Below are positions 16,699 to 25,273 of a stretch of DNA of 59,959 nucleotides, in pieces (position 1 is the stretch's first letter; each line of letters begins with the position of its first letter). Source of the stretch: JBBQER01 sp052148155. GTDB taxonomy: Bacteria > Actinomycetota > Acidimicrobiia > IMCC26256 > PALSA-610. The stretch covers positions 1-59,959 of the forward strand of contig JBKQIY010000023.1 in the NCBI GenBank assembly GCA_052148155.1. Direction: 5' to 3'. A model generated the notes under the pieces. The model was not told the origin of the DNA and made no database searches. It saw only the letters and a program-made list of their open reading frames with translations. The position numbers and the translations under genes are program-made.

Positions 16699-17748
16699 AT
16701 GCCCGAGACTCCGCCCGGTGTCGATCTCGACCGGTTGCGCCCATGGTTCGCGGCGCATGTCGACGGCGCCACCGATCGTCCGTTGCAGGCGTCGCTGATT
16801 TCCGGCGGCCGTTCCAACCTCACGTACTCGATCGGCGACGGCACGAAAGAATGGGTGCTGCGTCGTCCGCCGCTCGGGCATGTGCTGCCGACCGCGCATG
16901 ACATGGCACGCGAGTACACGGTGCTCGCCGCACTGGCCGGGACCGCGGTGCCGGTGCCGCACACGCTGGCGTTCTGCGCAGACGACCTTGTGAACGACGC
17001 GCCGTTCTACGTGATGGAAAAAGTCGACGGCGTGATCCTGCGCACGCCCGATGAGTTCGCGCATCTGTCCGCCGAGGACGCGCGACGCTGCTCCGAATGT
17101 CTGGTCGACGTGCTCGTCGAGATACACGCGGTCGAATACCACGCGGTCGGGCTCGGCGAGTTCGGCCATCCCGACGGCTATGTGGAACGTCAAGTTCGGC
17201 GTTGGGGCGAACAGTGGGAACGGTCGACGTCGCGCGACGTCCCCGCGATCGAGGAACTCGCACGCCGCCTCCGAGCGGCGCGGCCGGTATCTCCGCCGCC
17301 GACGATCGTGCACGGCGACTACCGTCTCGACAACACGATGCTCGCAGCCGACGATCCGGGTCGTATCGTCGCGGTGCTCGACTGGGAGATGGCAACGCTC
17401 GGCGATCCCCTCTCCGACCTCGGCTTGTTCCTCGTGTACTGGGGTCGCGACCAGGTCAGCTTCGCCGGCTCGAATCCGTCGACGCGTCCCGACGCGGGAT
17501 TTCTTTCACGCGACGAGATCGCCCGACGGTATGCCGACAAGTCGGGACGAGACATCAGCCAGATCGAGTTCTACGAAATGCTCGCGTCGTACAAGCTCGC
17601 GATCATCCTTGAAGGTATCCACGCCCGATTCTTGATGGGCAAGACCGTGGGCGAAGGCTTCGATCACATCGGCACGATGGTCGAGTCGATCGCCAACGCG
17701 GCGCTCGACAGCGGTACCCGGTCCTCGATTCCCGCGCTGCGAGGCTGA
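16699..17748 (+). CDS. APH/ChoK-type phosphotransferase family protein (ACAD10-like kinase)
   Basis: 349 aa of the aminoglycoside-phosphotransferase superfamily: nucleotide loop SGGRSNLTYSI, Lys-equivalent region EWVLRRPPLG, catalytic loop VHGDYRLDNTML and metal loop VLDWEMATLGDPLSDLG. The closest type is the kinase domain paired with acyl-CoA dehydrogenases (FadE36/ACAD10), thought to phosphorylate hydroxyacyl-CoA or similar compounds, rather than antibiotic resistance. No acyl-CoA dehydrogenase is adjacent. Stops 8 bases before the convergent ClC gene. Confidence 0.85.
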   Translation: MPETPPGVDLDRLRPWFAAHVDGATDRPLQASLISGGRSNLTYSIGDGTKEWVLRRPPLGHVLPTAHDMAREYTVLAALAGTAVPVPHTLAFCADDLVNDAPFYVMEKVDGVILRTPDEFAHLSAEDARRCSECLVDVLVEIHAVEYHAVGLGEFGHPDGYVERQVRRWGEQWERSTSRDVPAIEELARRLRAARPVSPPPTIVHGDYRLDNTMLAADDPGRIVAVLDWEMATLGDPLSDLGLFLVYWGRDQVSFAGSNPSTRPDAGFLSRDEIARRYADKSGRDISQIEFYEMLASYKLAIILEGIHARFLMGKTVGEGFDHIGTMVESIANAALDSGTRSSIPALRG

Positions 17749-17756
17749 CGTCCCCG

Positions 17757-19025
17757 TCAGGAATCGTCGGCCATTCCCGGCTCGGGACGTGCCTGATAGG
17801 ACGTGACGGACATTCGGTTCATCACGAGCTCGGCGACGACGGCCGCGATGAGGCCGGGGACGACGAACCCGGGCCGACCGGTCGTTTCGGCGACGAACAC
17901 GACCGCGGCGAGCGGCACGCGGTAGCCCGCACCGAGGAACGCCGCGATGCCGATGACCAAAAAGAGGGAGTCGGTGCTGCCGACCGCGGCGCCGAACGCC
18001 CGGCCGAGCAACGCGCCGGCGACGACGAGCGGCACGAACAGTCCGCCGACGCCGCCGCCCGCGACGGCGGCGCCGGTCGCCAAACAGCGCAGGACGAGCA
18101 CGGCGAGCAGCAGCGGGACAGCACGATCGGGGACGAGCGCCCACGTGATGACGCCGTAACCGGGGGTCAAGACGAGCGACTGACCGGTGAGTCCGCGTCC
18201 GATCGTGACGAGCACCGCGATGGTCGCACCGCACGCAGCGATACGTACACCCCGGTGGGCGAGTCCGGCCATGTGCTTGGCCCGTCTGATCATTGCTGCG
18301 AACAGCTTCGCACCGAGGCCGGCGGTCAGTCCGAGCACCGCGGCACCGGCCAGATCGGTGAACGACAGCGGCGGAGCTCCCCGCACCGGGAACAGCGGCG
18401 TCGTGCCGTTGATGGCAACGAGCGCCAGGTAGCCGCTCGCGGCGGCGACCAATGCGGGAAGGAGCATGCGTCGGGCCAGATCCTCTTGGAACGGCACTTC
18501 GATCGCGAAGATCGCACCGGTCGCGGGGGCTTTGAAGATCGCTGCGATGCCGGCGGCCGCGCCCGCGACCAACAGCAGATTGGGATCGGCACCGACCAGG
18601 AACGAACGTCCGCGACGCTGCAGGGCCGAGCCGATGGTGGCGCCCATATAGATCGAGGGGCCTTCGAGTCCCAGCGCGGCTCCGCTTCCGAGCGTTGCCA
18701 CCGCGGCGACCATCCGGTGCGCCATGTCGCGCATCCGAAGCCGCTGATGAGTGTGGAACGAGTGCAGGTACTCGTCGGCGGAGTTCGGCGAAAGGTCACG
18801 GCCCGGGTAGCGCAACCATAGTGCCGCGACCGCGAGCCCCACTCCGGGCGAGCATGCCATCAGCCACAACGGCAGATGCGCGACACCTCGGTCGAACAAC
18901 ACGTTGATGGTCAGACGATCGAATCCGGCGACGGCGACACCCGTGATCGCGCCGACGACCGCGGAGGCGAGCACCACTTGGCGCGACTTCACCACCAGCG
19001 AACGAAAGTCGTCGTTGCGACTCAC
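17757..19025 (-). CDS. ClC-family chloride channel/transporter
   Basis: 422 aa with about ten hydrophobic segments. Selectivity-filter motifs are GSGAALGLEGPSIYMGA (GxEGP with the gating Glu), GIAAIFKAPATGAIFAIE and GGGVGGLFVPLVVAG (GGxFxP). No cytoplasmic CBS domains. Whether it is a channel or an H+/Cl- exchanger depends on the proton glutamate, which I cannot place with certainty. GTG start. Confidence 0.9.
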   Translation of the reverse strand: MSRNDDFRSLVVKSRQVVLASAVVGAITGVAVAGFDRLTINVLFDRGVAHLPLWLMACSPGVGLAVAALWLRYPGRDLSPNSADEYLHSFHTHQRLRMRDMAHRMVAAVATLGSGAALGLEGPSIYMGATIGSALQRRGRSFLVGADPNLLLVAGAAAGIAAIFKAPATGAIFAIEVPFQEDLARRMLLPALVAAASGYLALVAINGTTPLFPVRGAPPLSFTDLAGAAVLGLTAGLGAKLFAAMIRRAKHMAGLAHRGVRIAACGATIAVLVTIGRGLTGQSLVLTPGYGVITWALVPDRAVPLLLAVLVLRCLATGAAVAGGGVGGLFVPLVVAGALLGRAFGAAVGSTDSLFLVIGIAAFLGAGYRVPLAAVVFVAETTGRPGFVVPGLIAAVVAELVMNRMSVTSYQARPEPGMADDS

Positions 19026-19054
19026 AACGTCTGCGCACTGGTGTTGCGCGTCGG

Positions 19055-19060
19055 TAGCCT
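19055..19060 (+). promoter_or_regulatory. -10 box TAGCCT upstream of the FAH gene
   Basis: Would start transcription near 19067, about 58 bases before ATG 19125 (or 37 before GTG 19104). Confidence 0.35.
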
Positions 19061-19124
19061 CCGGGACGAAACAGTCCGCTGCGAATGCTGCGCGGCTGAT
19101 CGGGTGAGACTACAAGGGACTGAC

Positions 19125-19778
19125 ATGCGATTCCCCGTTTCTCAGCCCCGCACGATTTGGGCGGTCGGACTGAACTACCGCGATCACGTGGCCGAGAGCG
19201 GCCGGCCGCGGCCCGACACGCCGACGCTGTTCGCGAAGGCGCCCGGCTCGGTGATCGGCCCCGACGCGCCGATCGTGATTCCGCACCACGTCACCCAACC
19301 CGACTATGAGGGCGAGTTGGCCGTCGTGATCGGTGTCCGTGCCCGCGACGTTGTGGTGGCCGACGCGCTCGGCTATGTCGACGGTCTCACGATCGCGCAC
19401 GATGTGTCGGCACGCGATCATCAATACACGACTGGTCAGTTCACGTGGTCGAAGTCGTTCGATACGTTCTGCCCGCTCGGTCCGGAGGTGGTGAGCCTGG
19501 ACGAGGTCGATCTCGCGGCCGGACTGTCGATCGAAACGCGCGTCAACGGCGAGGTGATGCAGTCGTCGAACACGCGCGAGCTGATCTTCGACGTGGCGAG
19601 TTTGATCTCGTGGATCAGCCAGGGGCTCACCCTCGAGCCGGGCGACATCATCTTGACCGGCACGCCCGGTGGTGTTGGTGCGGCACGTCACCCGCCTCGC
19701 TGGCTTGTCGACGGCGACGTCGTGGAAATATCGATCGGCGGTCTCGGCACGCTCCGCAATCCGGTGGTGCGGTCCTGA
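19125..19778 (+). CDS. Fumarylacetoacetate hydrolase-family protein
   Basis: 217-aa single FAH domain: WAVGLNYRDHVAES at the N-terminus, metal ligands in QPDYEGELAVVIG and GLTIAHDVSARD, then LTLEPGDIILTGTPGGVG. The family includes acylpyruvate hydrolase, oxaloacetate decarboxylase and 2-hydroxyhepta-diene-dioate isomerase. ATG 19125 has an AAGGGA ribosome-binding site; GTG 19104 in frame is the alternative. No catabolic cluster is visible around it. Confidence 0.88.
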   Translation: MRFPVSQPRTIWAVGLNYRDHVAESGRPRPDTPTLFAKAPGSVIGPDAPIVIPHHVTQPDYEGELAVVIGVRARDVVVADALGYVDGLTIAHDVSARDHQYTTGQFTWSKSFDTFCPLGPEVVSLDEVDLAAGLSIETRVNGEVMQSSNTRELIFDVASLISWISQGLTLEPGDIILTGTPGGVGAARHPPRWLVDGDVVEISIGGLGTLRNPVVRS

Positions 19779-19979
19779 CTCGACCGACGGCCGGTGAGGT
19801 CTGCGTGACGCGGTGTCGATCAACCGGCGGAACGGACGCGTGGGCCGAGCTGGTCGGAAAGCAAGTTTTTGGTTCTGGTTCGCCGACGAGACGCCGCGGC
19901 CGACGTCGGGGCGTACTCGCCGGCGCGGATCACGGCACGCCGACACCGGCGTCGGGTCACGATCGTGGTGTTCGTCGCG

Positions 19980-19985
19980 TAGGGT
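19980..19985 (+). promoter_or_regulatory. -10 box TAGGGT for the PAC2 gene
   Basis: Ends 6 bases before ATG 19992; leaderless spacing. Confidence 0.5.
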
Positions 19986-19991
19986 GAATGT

Positions 19992-20903
19992 ATGACCGTT
20001 CGCTGGAACGCGAAACCTTCTCTTCGGCGTCCTGCGCTGGTCGCGGCGTTCTCCGGCTGGAACGACGCGGCCGATGCTGCGAGTGACGGGGTCAGATGGC
20101 TGGCCCGCAGTGTCAGCGCACGCGTGTTCGCGACCCTCGACACCGAGGAGTACCTCGACTTCCAGGCTGCGCGGCCGACTGTCGAGCTCGTCGACGGTGT
20201 GATCCGAGAGATCCAGTGGCCCGCCCTCGCGTTCTCGGCCGGTTCGTCATCTCCGGGCGGACGCGATCTGGTCCTGCTGCTCGGCGTCGAACCCAATCTC
20301 CGCTGGCCGACGTTTTGCGACGATGTGATCTCGGTCGCTCGCGCGACTGGCTGCGAGATCGTCGTGACCCTCGGCGCGCTGCTCGGCGATGTGCCGCACT
20401 CGCGGCCGATGCGCTGTACCGGCTCTGCCACCGACGACACGTTGGCGGCCCGGCTCGGGATGCAACGGTCGCGTTACGAAGGCCCGACCGGCATCGTTGG
20501 CGTCCTTCACGACGCGGCGCGCCGTGTCGGGTTCGCATCGGCGTCGATTTGGGCTCCGGTGCCGCACTACGTCGCGACCGCGCCGAACCCGAAGGCGACC
20601 CATGCGTTGCTCACACGACTGGCGACGCTGCTCGACGTCGGTTTCGAGCTCACCGACTTGGAGATCGCCGCGGCGGCGTGGGAAAGATCAGTTGATGAAG
20701 TCGTGGCCGGCGACGCGGACGCGAGCTCGTACGTGGAGCGCCTCGAACACCGCTACGACGAAGCTGCTGACGTTGTACCCGACGACACGACCGACGATGC
20801 TGGCGACGGCGACGAAGACTGGCTCGACGAAGACGATCTTCCTTCGGGCGAGTCGCTCGCCGAGGACTTCGAGCGCTATTTACGCGAGCAGGGCGACGAG
20901 TAG
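19992..20903 (+). CDS. PAC2-family protein
   Basis: 303 aa of the PAC2 (proteasome assembly chaperone 2-like) family, widespread in proteasome-bearing actinobacteria: N-terminal PALVAAFSGWNDAADAAS, LLGVEPNLRWPTFCDDV, VTLGALLGDVPHSRPM and SIWAPVPHYVATAPNPKAT. The last ~50 residues are strongly acidic (DDTTDDAGDGDEDWLDEDD). The function in bacteria is not established. Separated from the convergent M20 gene by 28 bases. Confidence 0.85.
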   Translation: MTVRWNAKPSLRRPALVAAFSGWNDAADAASDGVRWLARSVSARVFATLDTEEYLDFQAARPTVELVDGVIREIQWPALAFSAGSSSPGGRDLVLLLGVEPNLRWPTFCDDVISVARATGCEIVVTLGALLGDVPHSRPMRCTGSATDDTLAARLGMQRSRYEGPTGIVGVLHDAARRVGFASASIWAPVPHYVATAPNPKATHALLTRLATLLDVGFELTDLEIAAAAWERSVDEVVAGDADASSYVERLEHRYDEAADVVPDDTTDDAGDGDEDWLDEDDLPSGESLAEDFERYLREQGDE

Positions 20904-20931
20904 CGCCGCCCCGATCGGCGACACGTCCGAC

Positions 20932-22275
20932 TCAGCCGACCAGGTCGCGTGCCAGGCCATCCCAGAGGCGGGTCGAGAGCACGAGCGACTCGAGGTCGAC
21001 GCGCTCGTCGTTTCCGTGGAACATCGACGCGTAGTCGTCGAACGACAGACGCCGGCTGAACAGACCGAACCCGTATGCGACCGAACCCCGACGGCGGAAA
21101 AAACGCGCGTCGGTCGCCCCGACCGTGAGGAACGGTACGAGCGCAGATCCTTTGACCAGTCGCTTCGACACCCGGTCCATGGCATCCCACATCGGCGACT
21201 CCGCCGGCGACGATGTCGACTCGTTCTCGTCGAAGGGAGTGATTTCCACGTGCGCGGCCAGGTCGCCGAGCGCGTCGTCGAGCAGCGCACGGATGTCGAC
21301 GGCGTGCTGGCCCGGCAACGTGCGGATGTCGACCTCGACGTCAACTCGATCGGGGATCACGTTGGTTTTGGTTCCGCCGTGGATGATCGTGGGCGCGAAT
21401 GTTGTGTGGGTACACGCGTGCGCCTGACGGGCGAGTCCGATCGGAAGCTGCTCGCAGAACTCGGTGAGGTGTTCGGCATCGAGCAGCGCCGCGGTCCACT
21501 CCGGTCCGAAATCGACACCCTCGATGAAGCGGCGCCACGTGTCGTGGATCTCGGTCGGCGCCCGAAACTCGGCGAGCCGGCGTATGACCTCGGCGGCAGT
21601 CACGAGCGCGTTATCGGTGCGGAACGGCTGCGACGCGTGGCCCGGAGTGCCCTTCACGGTGATGCGACACCAATACGAGCCTTTCTCGCCGACGATCACC
21701 GGCAGGCGCGGACCGTTCGCGGTGGGCATCTGGAAGCCTCCCGCTTCGGTCACGACATAGTCAGCTTGCACTGCGTCGCGTTCGTGTTCGACGAGATGCT
21801 CGGCGCCCCACGTCCCGAGGTTCTCTTCGTCGGCGACCGCGAGGTACACGAGCGTGCCGCGCGGCCGGAAACCTGACCGGGCGAGATCCCGGAACGCGAC
21901 CGCCATCGTCGCGGTGAGGTTGAGCATGTCGACCGCGCCGCGGCCCCAGATCTCGTCGTCGACGATCTCGCCGCCGAACGGATCGCGTTGCCATCCATCC
22001 GGGTTGACGGGTACGACGTCGGTATGACCCATGAGCAAGAGGGTGGGCGCGCTGCGATCGGTCCCTTCGATGCGGGCGACGAGATTCTCGCGTCCGGGTC
22101 GCGCTTGGTACCGTTCGAGTTCGAGGCCGGTGTCGCCGAGGAACTGTGCGAGCACGTCGGTGCTTCGGCTCTCGTATCCCGACTCGGGCGTCCCGTCATT
22201 CACGCACGCGTTCCGAATCAGATGGGCGAGCAGATCACTCGACTCTTTGGCGATCGTCGCGTCGTCGGCTGTCAC
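20932..22275 (-). CDS. M20-family metallopeptidase/deacylase
   Basis: 447 aa. Di-zinc site residues appear in LLLMGHTDVVPVNPDGW, GRGAVDMLN and VADEENLGTWGAEHL; the dimerisation domain is in the middle and the last metal His is expected near the C-terminus. Related to ArgE/DapE/CPG2 peptidases. GTG start with a TACACT -10 box 7 bases upstream. No neighbour indicates the substrate. Confidence 0.9.
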   Translation of the reverse strand: MTADDATIAKESSDLLAHLIRNACVNDGTPESGYESRSTDVLAQFLGDTGLELERYQARPGRENLVARIEGTDRSAPTLLLMGHTDVVPVNPDGWQRDPFGGEIVDDEIWGRGAVDMLNLTATMAVAFRDLARSGFRPRGTLVYLAVADEENLGTWGAEHLVEHERDAVQADYVVTEAGGFQMPTANGPRLPVIVGEKGSYWCRITVKGTPGHASQPFRTDNALVTAAEVIRRLAEFRAPTEIHDTWRRFIEGVDFGPEWTAALLDAEHLTEFCEQLPIGLARQAHACTHTTFAPTIIHGGTKTNVIPDRVDVEVDIRTLPGQHAVDIRALLDDALGDLAAHVEITPFDENESTSSPAESPMWDAMDRVSKRLVKGSALVPFLTVGATDARFFRRRGSVAYGFGLFSRRLSFDDYASMFHGNDERVDLESLVLSTRLWDGLARDLVG

Positions 22276-22282
22276 CGTCGGC

Positions 22283-22288
22283 AGTGTA
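22283..22288 (-). promoter_or_regulatory. -10 box TACACT for the M20 gene
   Basis: Seven bases from GTG 22275 on the minus strand; leaderless spacing. Confidence 0.5.
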
Positions 22289-22653
22289 GAGGCGCCGTCC
22301 CCGAGTCACCGCGGCCGCCACCTGCGAAACCGCCAGGTCGGCGGCGCTGGCTCGGAGACGGTCCACACATCGTCGCAGCATCGGAACCGAGCCTTGAGCG
22401 GGGACCGAGCCCCGGAACTCGGGTTCCGACCTTCTGCGGTCGTGCGGTCGTGTGGGTTGGCGTGGGGGTCGAGGTCGTCGGCCGGCTCGGACGGTATTGC
22501 CCAGTCCGGGTGGTGGCGCTCGGGCAGTCGTTCGATGCGCAGCACGTTCGAGCACGGGATTGCCAGCACCGCACCACGCGACGTTCTCGGCGATGTTTCG
22601 CTCACGCGGCCTGGCGATGGGCCCGGACGGTGATCTCGGTCAGCTGTCCCGAC
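22289..22653. other. Intergenic region, nothing recognised
   Basis: No gene, repeat or hairpin of note was found between the M20 promoter and the MBL gene. Confidence 0.6.
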
Positions 22654-23826
22654 TCACGAGGCTTGCGCGACGCGGTAGTGGAGCATGCCGCCCTCTTCCC
22701 AACGTTCGGCCATGCCGAGGTTCACCATGTGTTCGAGGTGCGCGAACGTTTCACTTTCGGCCATGGTCCCCCAATGACGTTTCGGGAACACCTCGTGTGA
22801 AAGTTCGGGAACCGTCGCCGGCCCGAGTGCGAGACCGGCGTCGCGCAGCAGCTCCATCCGTTCGGCGTGGTGTTCTTGAATCGCGCGCACGCGTCCGGGA
22901 ACATCGGTGAAGGGATGACCGTGCGCCGGTAATCCGAGCTGGACACCGTCGAGGCGGGCGACCAGGTCGAGGGTCGCCAAGTACGACTTGAGCGAGTCGG
23001 CGTGACGGACGCCGGACACGTGCGGCGTGATCGAAGGCAGCACATGGTCGCCGGTGAGCAGCGTGCCCGACTCCGGGTCCCACGCGCAGATGTGATCGAC
23101 GGTGTGGCCGGGTGTGTGCACGGCGAACCAATCACGGCCACCCATCCGCATCCGGGCGCCGTGATGGACCCGTTGGGTCGGTTCGGGCGGCGTGAACAGC
23201 ATCCGCATCGCGCGAATCATGAGCTTGCGTCGGCGGGGCGGACCTTGATTTCGGGTGCCCCACGGTGTGATGGCCCCCCACGGGCTCGACGTCGCCTCCG
23301 TTTCCAGGGTGTCGTCGCGCACGACGTCGACGTCATCGCTGATCGTGGGCAGCTCGTCGGGTTCGACATCGAGAGACTGCGCGAGCATCGCGGCCTCGAC
23401 CTCGGCCCGTTTGGCTTCCCCTTCGGTGAGCGCGCGGTGGGGACTCGGACCTTTGACGGTCCACGTCGAGAAGGCGTGGTGGGTGATCAGTTCGGCGCCG
23501 GTTTCGCGGGCGATGCGCCCGGCGCCTCCGAAGTGGTCGGGATGCGAGTGCGTGACCACGACGGTGTGCACGTTCTGCAGCCGGTAGCCGGCGGTCTTCA
23601 GCCGTTGCTTCAGCGCCTTCCATGACTGCGGGCCCGGAAGTCCAGGATCGATGACGGTGAGCCCGCGATCGTCGACGAGGCCGTACATGTTCACGTGACC
23701 GAGTCCGGGCATCCAGATCGGCAGCTGCATGCGCAGCACACCGGGCGCGACTTCGGTGACCTCTTCCGACGCCGGCTCTTGTTCCTGGCGAGGCGGGCGC
23801 GCCTGTTGCGGTTGCGTGTCGGTCAT
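22654..23826 (-). CDS. MBL-fold metallo-hydrolase
   Basis: 390 aa with the beta-lactamase-fold metal motif VVVTHSHPDHFGGAG near residue 95, a second metal His in FAVHTPGHTVDHICAWD, and a C-terminal winged-helix-like region containing a VFPKRHWG segment, the layout of LACTB2-like MBL hydrolases. A Gln/Pro/Glu-rich leader precedes the fold. TACCCT 8 bases before ATG 23826 serves as promoter. Substrate unknown (thioester or RNA are both known in the family). Confidence 0.88.
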   Translation of the reverse strand: MTDTQPQQARPPRQEQEPASEEVTEVAPGVLRMQLPIWMPGLGHVNMYGLVDDRGLTVIDPGLPGPQSWKALKQRLKTAGYRLQNVHTVVVTHSHPDHFGGAGRIARETGAELITHHAFSTWTVKGPSPHRALTEGEAKRAEVEAAMLAQSLDVEPDELPTISDDVDVVRDDTLETEATSSPWGAITPWGTRNQGPPRRRKLMIRAMRMLFTPPEPTQRVHHGARMRMGGRDWFAVHTPGHTVDHICAWDPESGTLLTGDHVLPSITPHVSGVRHADSLKSYLATLDLVARLDGVQLGLPAHGHPFTDVPGRVRAIQEHHAERMELLRDAGLALGPATVPELSHEVFPKRHWGTMAESETFAHLEHMVNLGMAERWEEGGMLHYRVAQAS

Positions 23827-23834
23827 TGGTAGTC

Positions 23835-23840
23835 AGGGTA
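23835..23840 (-). promoter_or_regulatory. -10 box TACCCT for the MBL gene
   Basis: Eight bases from ATG 23826; near-leaderless spacing. It overlaps the region just before the amidase stop. Confidence 0.45.
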
Positions 23841-23848
23841 GCGAAGAC

Positions 23849-25273
23849 TCAGCGGTATGCCCTCGGGGCGAACTTGGGCCAGGGGCGTTTCGTTTCGGCG
23901 ATCGCACCGCACGCGAGCACCAGTTCTTCTTCGTGTCGGCGGGCCACGACCTGCAAAGCGACGGGCAGTCCGTCGACACTGACGCCGACAGGAATGCTGA
24001 CGGCCGGCATGCCGGAGATGTTGAACGGCGCGGTGTACGGAACGGAACCCATGCCTCCGACGCGCTGGCCGGCGATCTCGAACGGCGGCGGACCTTCGGC
24101 GACGAACGCGGTCGTCGCGGTGGTGGGCGTCAAGATCAAATCGACCTGGTCGAACACGTCAGCGATGGCGCGCAACAGCTCCCAACGACGCTGTTCGGCG
24201 TGCATGAGCTGGTCGGGAGTGAGCTGTTCGATCATCTCGAGGCCCGCGCGCGACACGGGGGTCACGTCGTCCATCCGCCCGCGCGCGGCGGCGAGATGGT
24301 TGGCGGCGGTGTCGATCGACGACACGATGGACCATGCCCGACCCGGCTGACGCAAATGGAACTCGACATCGACGAGTTCGATGCCCGCGTCGGCGACCAG
24401 CGCGAGCGCCGCCTCGTACGCGAGTTTTTCGACCTCCGGTTCGCACACCGCGAATCCGAGTGTCGAGCTCCACGCGGCCCGCAGGCCGCGCAGGCGTGTC
24501 GCGGCCGCGCCCGACACGACGGCGTCTTCGTAGGAACGGGGCGGACGCGGCAACGATGTGGGGTCGACGTCGGTCGGTCCGGCGATCGTGTCGACGTAGC
24601 GGGCCGCGTCGCGCACGGACCGGCAGATCGGACCCGGCACCGACGTGAGTCCGGTATCGAAGTGTCCGGCGTCGCCGACGCGCCCGAAACTGACCTTGAA
24701 ACCGAACAATCCCGAGTACGCCGATGGGATCCGGATCGAGCCGCCGCCGTCGCTTCCCGTGCAGATCGGCATCATCCCGACCGCGACCGCGGCCGCGGAA
24801 CCTCCCGACGAGCCGCCGGAGGTGCGCTCGGGGTTCCACGGGTTGCGGGTGACGCCGTGGAGGTAGGTGCGGGTCCAGTTGGTCGACCCGAACTCCGGTG
24901 AGGTCGTGAGACCGACCAGGACCGCACCCGCGGCGCGCAGCCGGGCCGGTTCGGTGTCGGTGTGGTCTGCGATCTGATCTTTGAACAGCATCGACGCATG
25001 CGTGTCGGGCCAGCCTTCGACCGCGACGAGCTCTTTCACGCCCATCGGTACCCCGGCCCACCGGCCCGGGTCTTCGCCGCGTGCCACCGCGGCGTCGATC
25101 TCGGCGGCGCGTCGTCGTGCGGCGGCGACGTCGAGGAAACAGAACGCGTTGAGTTCCTCATTGAACGTGTCGATGCGCGCGACGAAGCAGTCGAGCAGGT
25201 CGACCGCTTTCAGTTCGCCGGATCGGACGCCGTCGGCGAGCTCCCAGGCGTCGCGCTCCCACGGTTCGGTCAC
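23849..25273 (-). CDS. Amidase-signature hydrolase
   Basis: 474 aa. The Ser-cisSer-Lys triad is visible: Lys in VPMGVKELVAVEGW, cis-Ser and linking motif in TSGGSSGGSAAAVAVG, and the nucleophile in GSDGGGSIRIPSA. The family hydrolyses amides such as acylamides or nylon-like oligomers. The GTG start overlaps the stop of the WS/DGAT gene as GTGA, so the two are translated from one message. Confidence 0.92.
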   Translation of the reverse strand: MTEPWERDAWELADGVRSGELKAVDLLDCFVARIDTFNEELNAFCFLDVAAARRRAAEIDAAVARGEDPGRWAGVPMGVKELVAVEGWPDTHASMLFKDQIADHTDTEPARLRAAGAVLVGLTTSPEFGSTNWTRTYLHGVTRNPWNPERTSGGSSGGSAAAVAVGMMPICTGSDGGGSIRIPSAYSGLFGFKVSFGRVGDAGHFDTGLTSVPGPICRSVRDAARYVDTIAGPTDVDPTSLPRPPRSYEDAVVSGAAATRLRGLRAAWSSTLGFAVCEPEVEKLAYEAALALVADAGIELVDVEFHLRQPGRAWSIVSSIDTAANHLAAARGRMDDVTPVSRAGLEMIEQLTPDQLMHAEQRRWELLRAIADVFDQVDLILTPTTATTAFVAEGPPPFEIAGQRVGGMGSVPYTAPFNISGMPAVSIPVGVSVDGLPVALQVVARRHEEELVLACGAIAETKRPWPKFAPRAYR

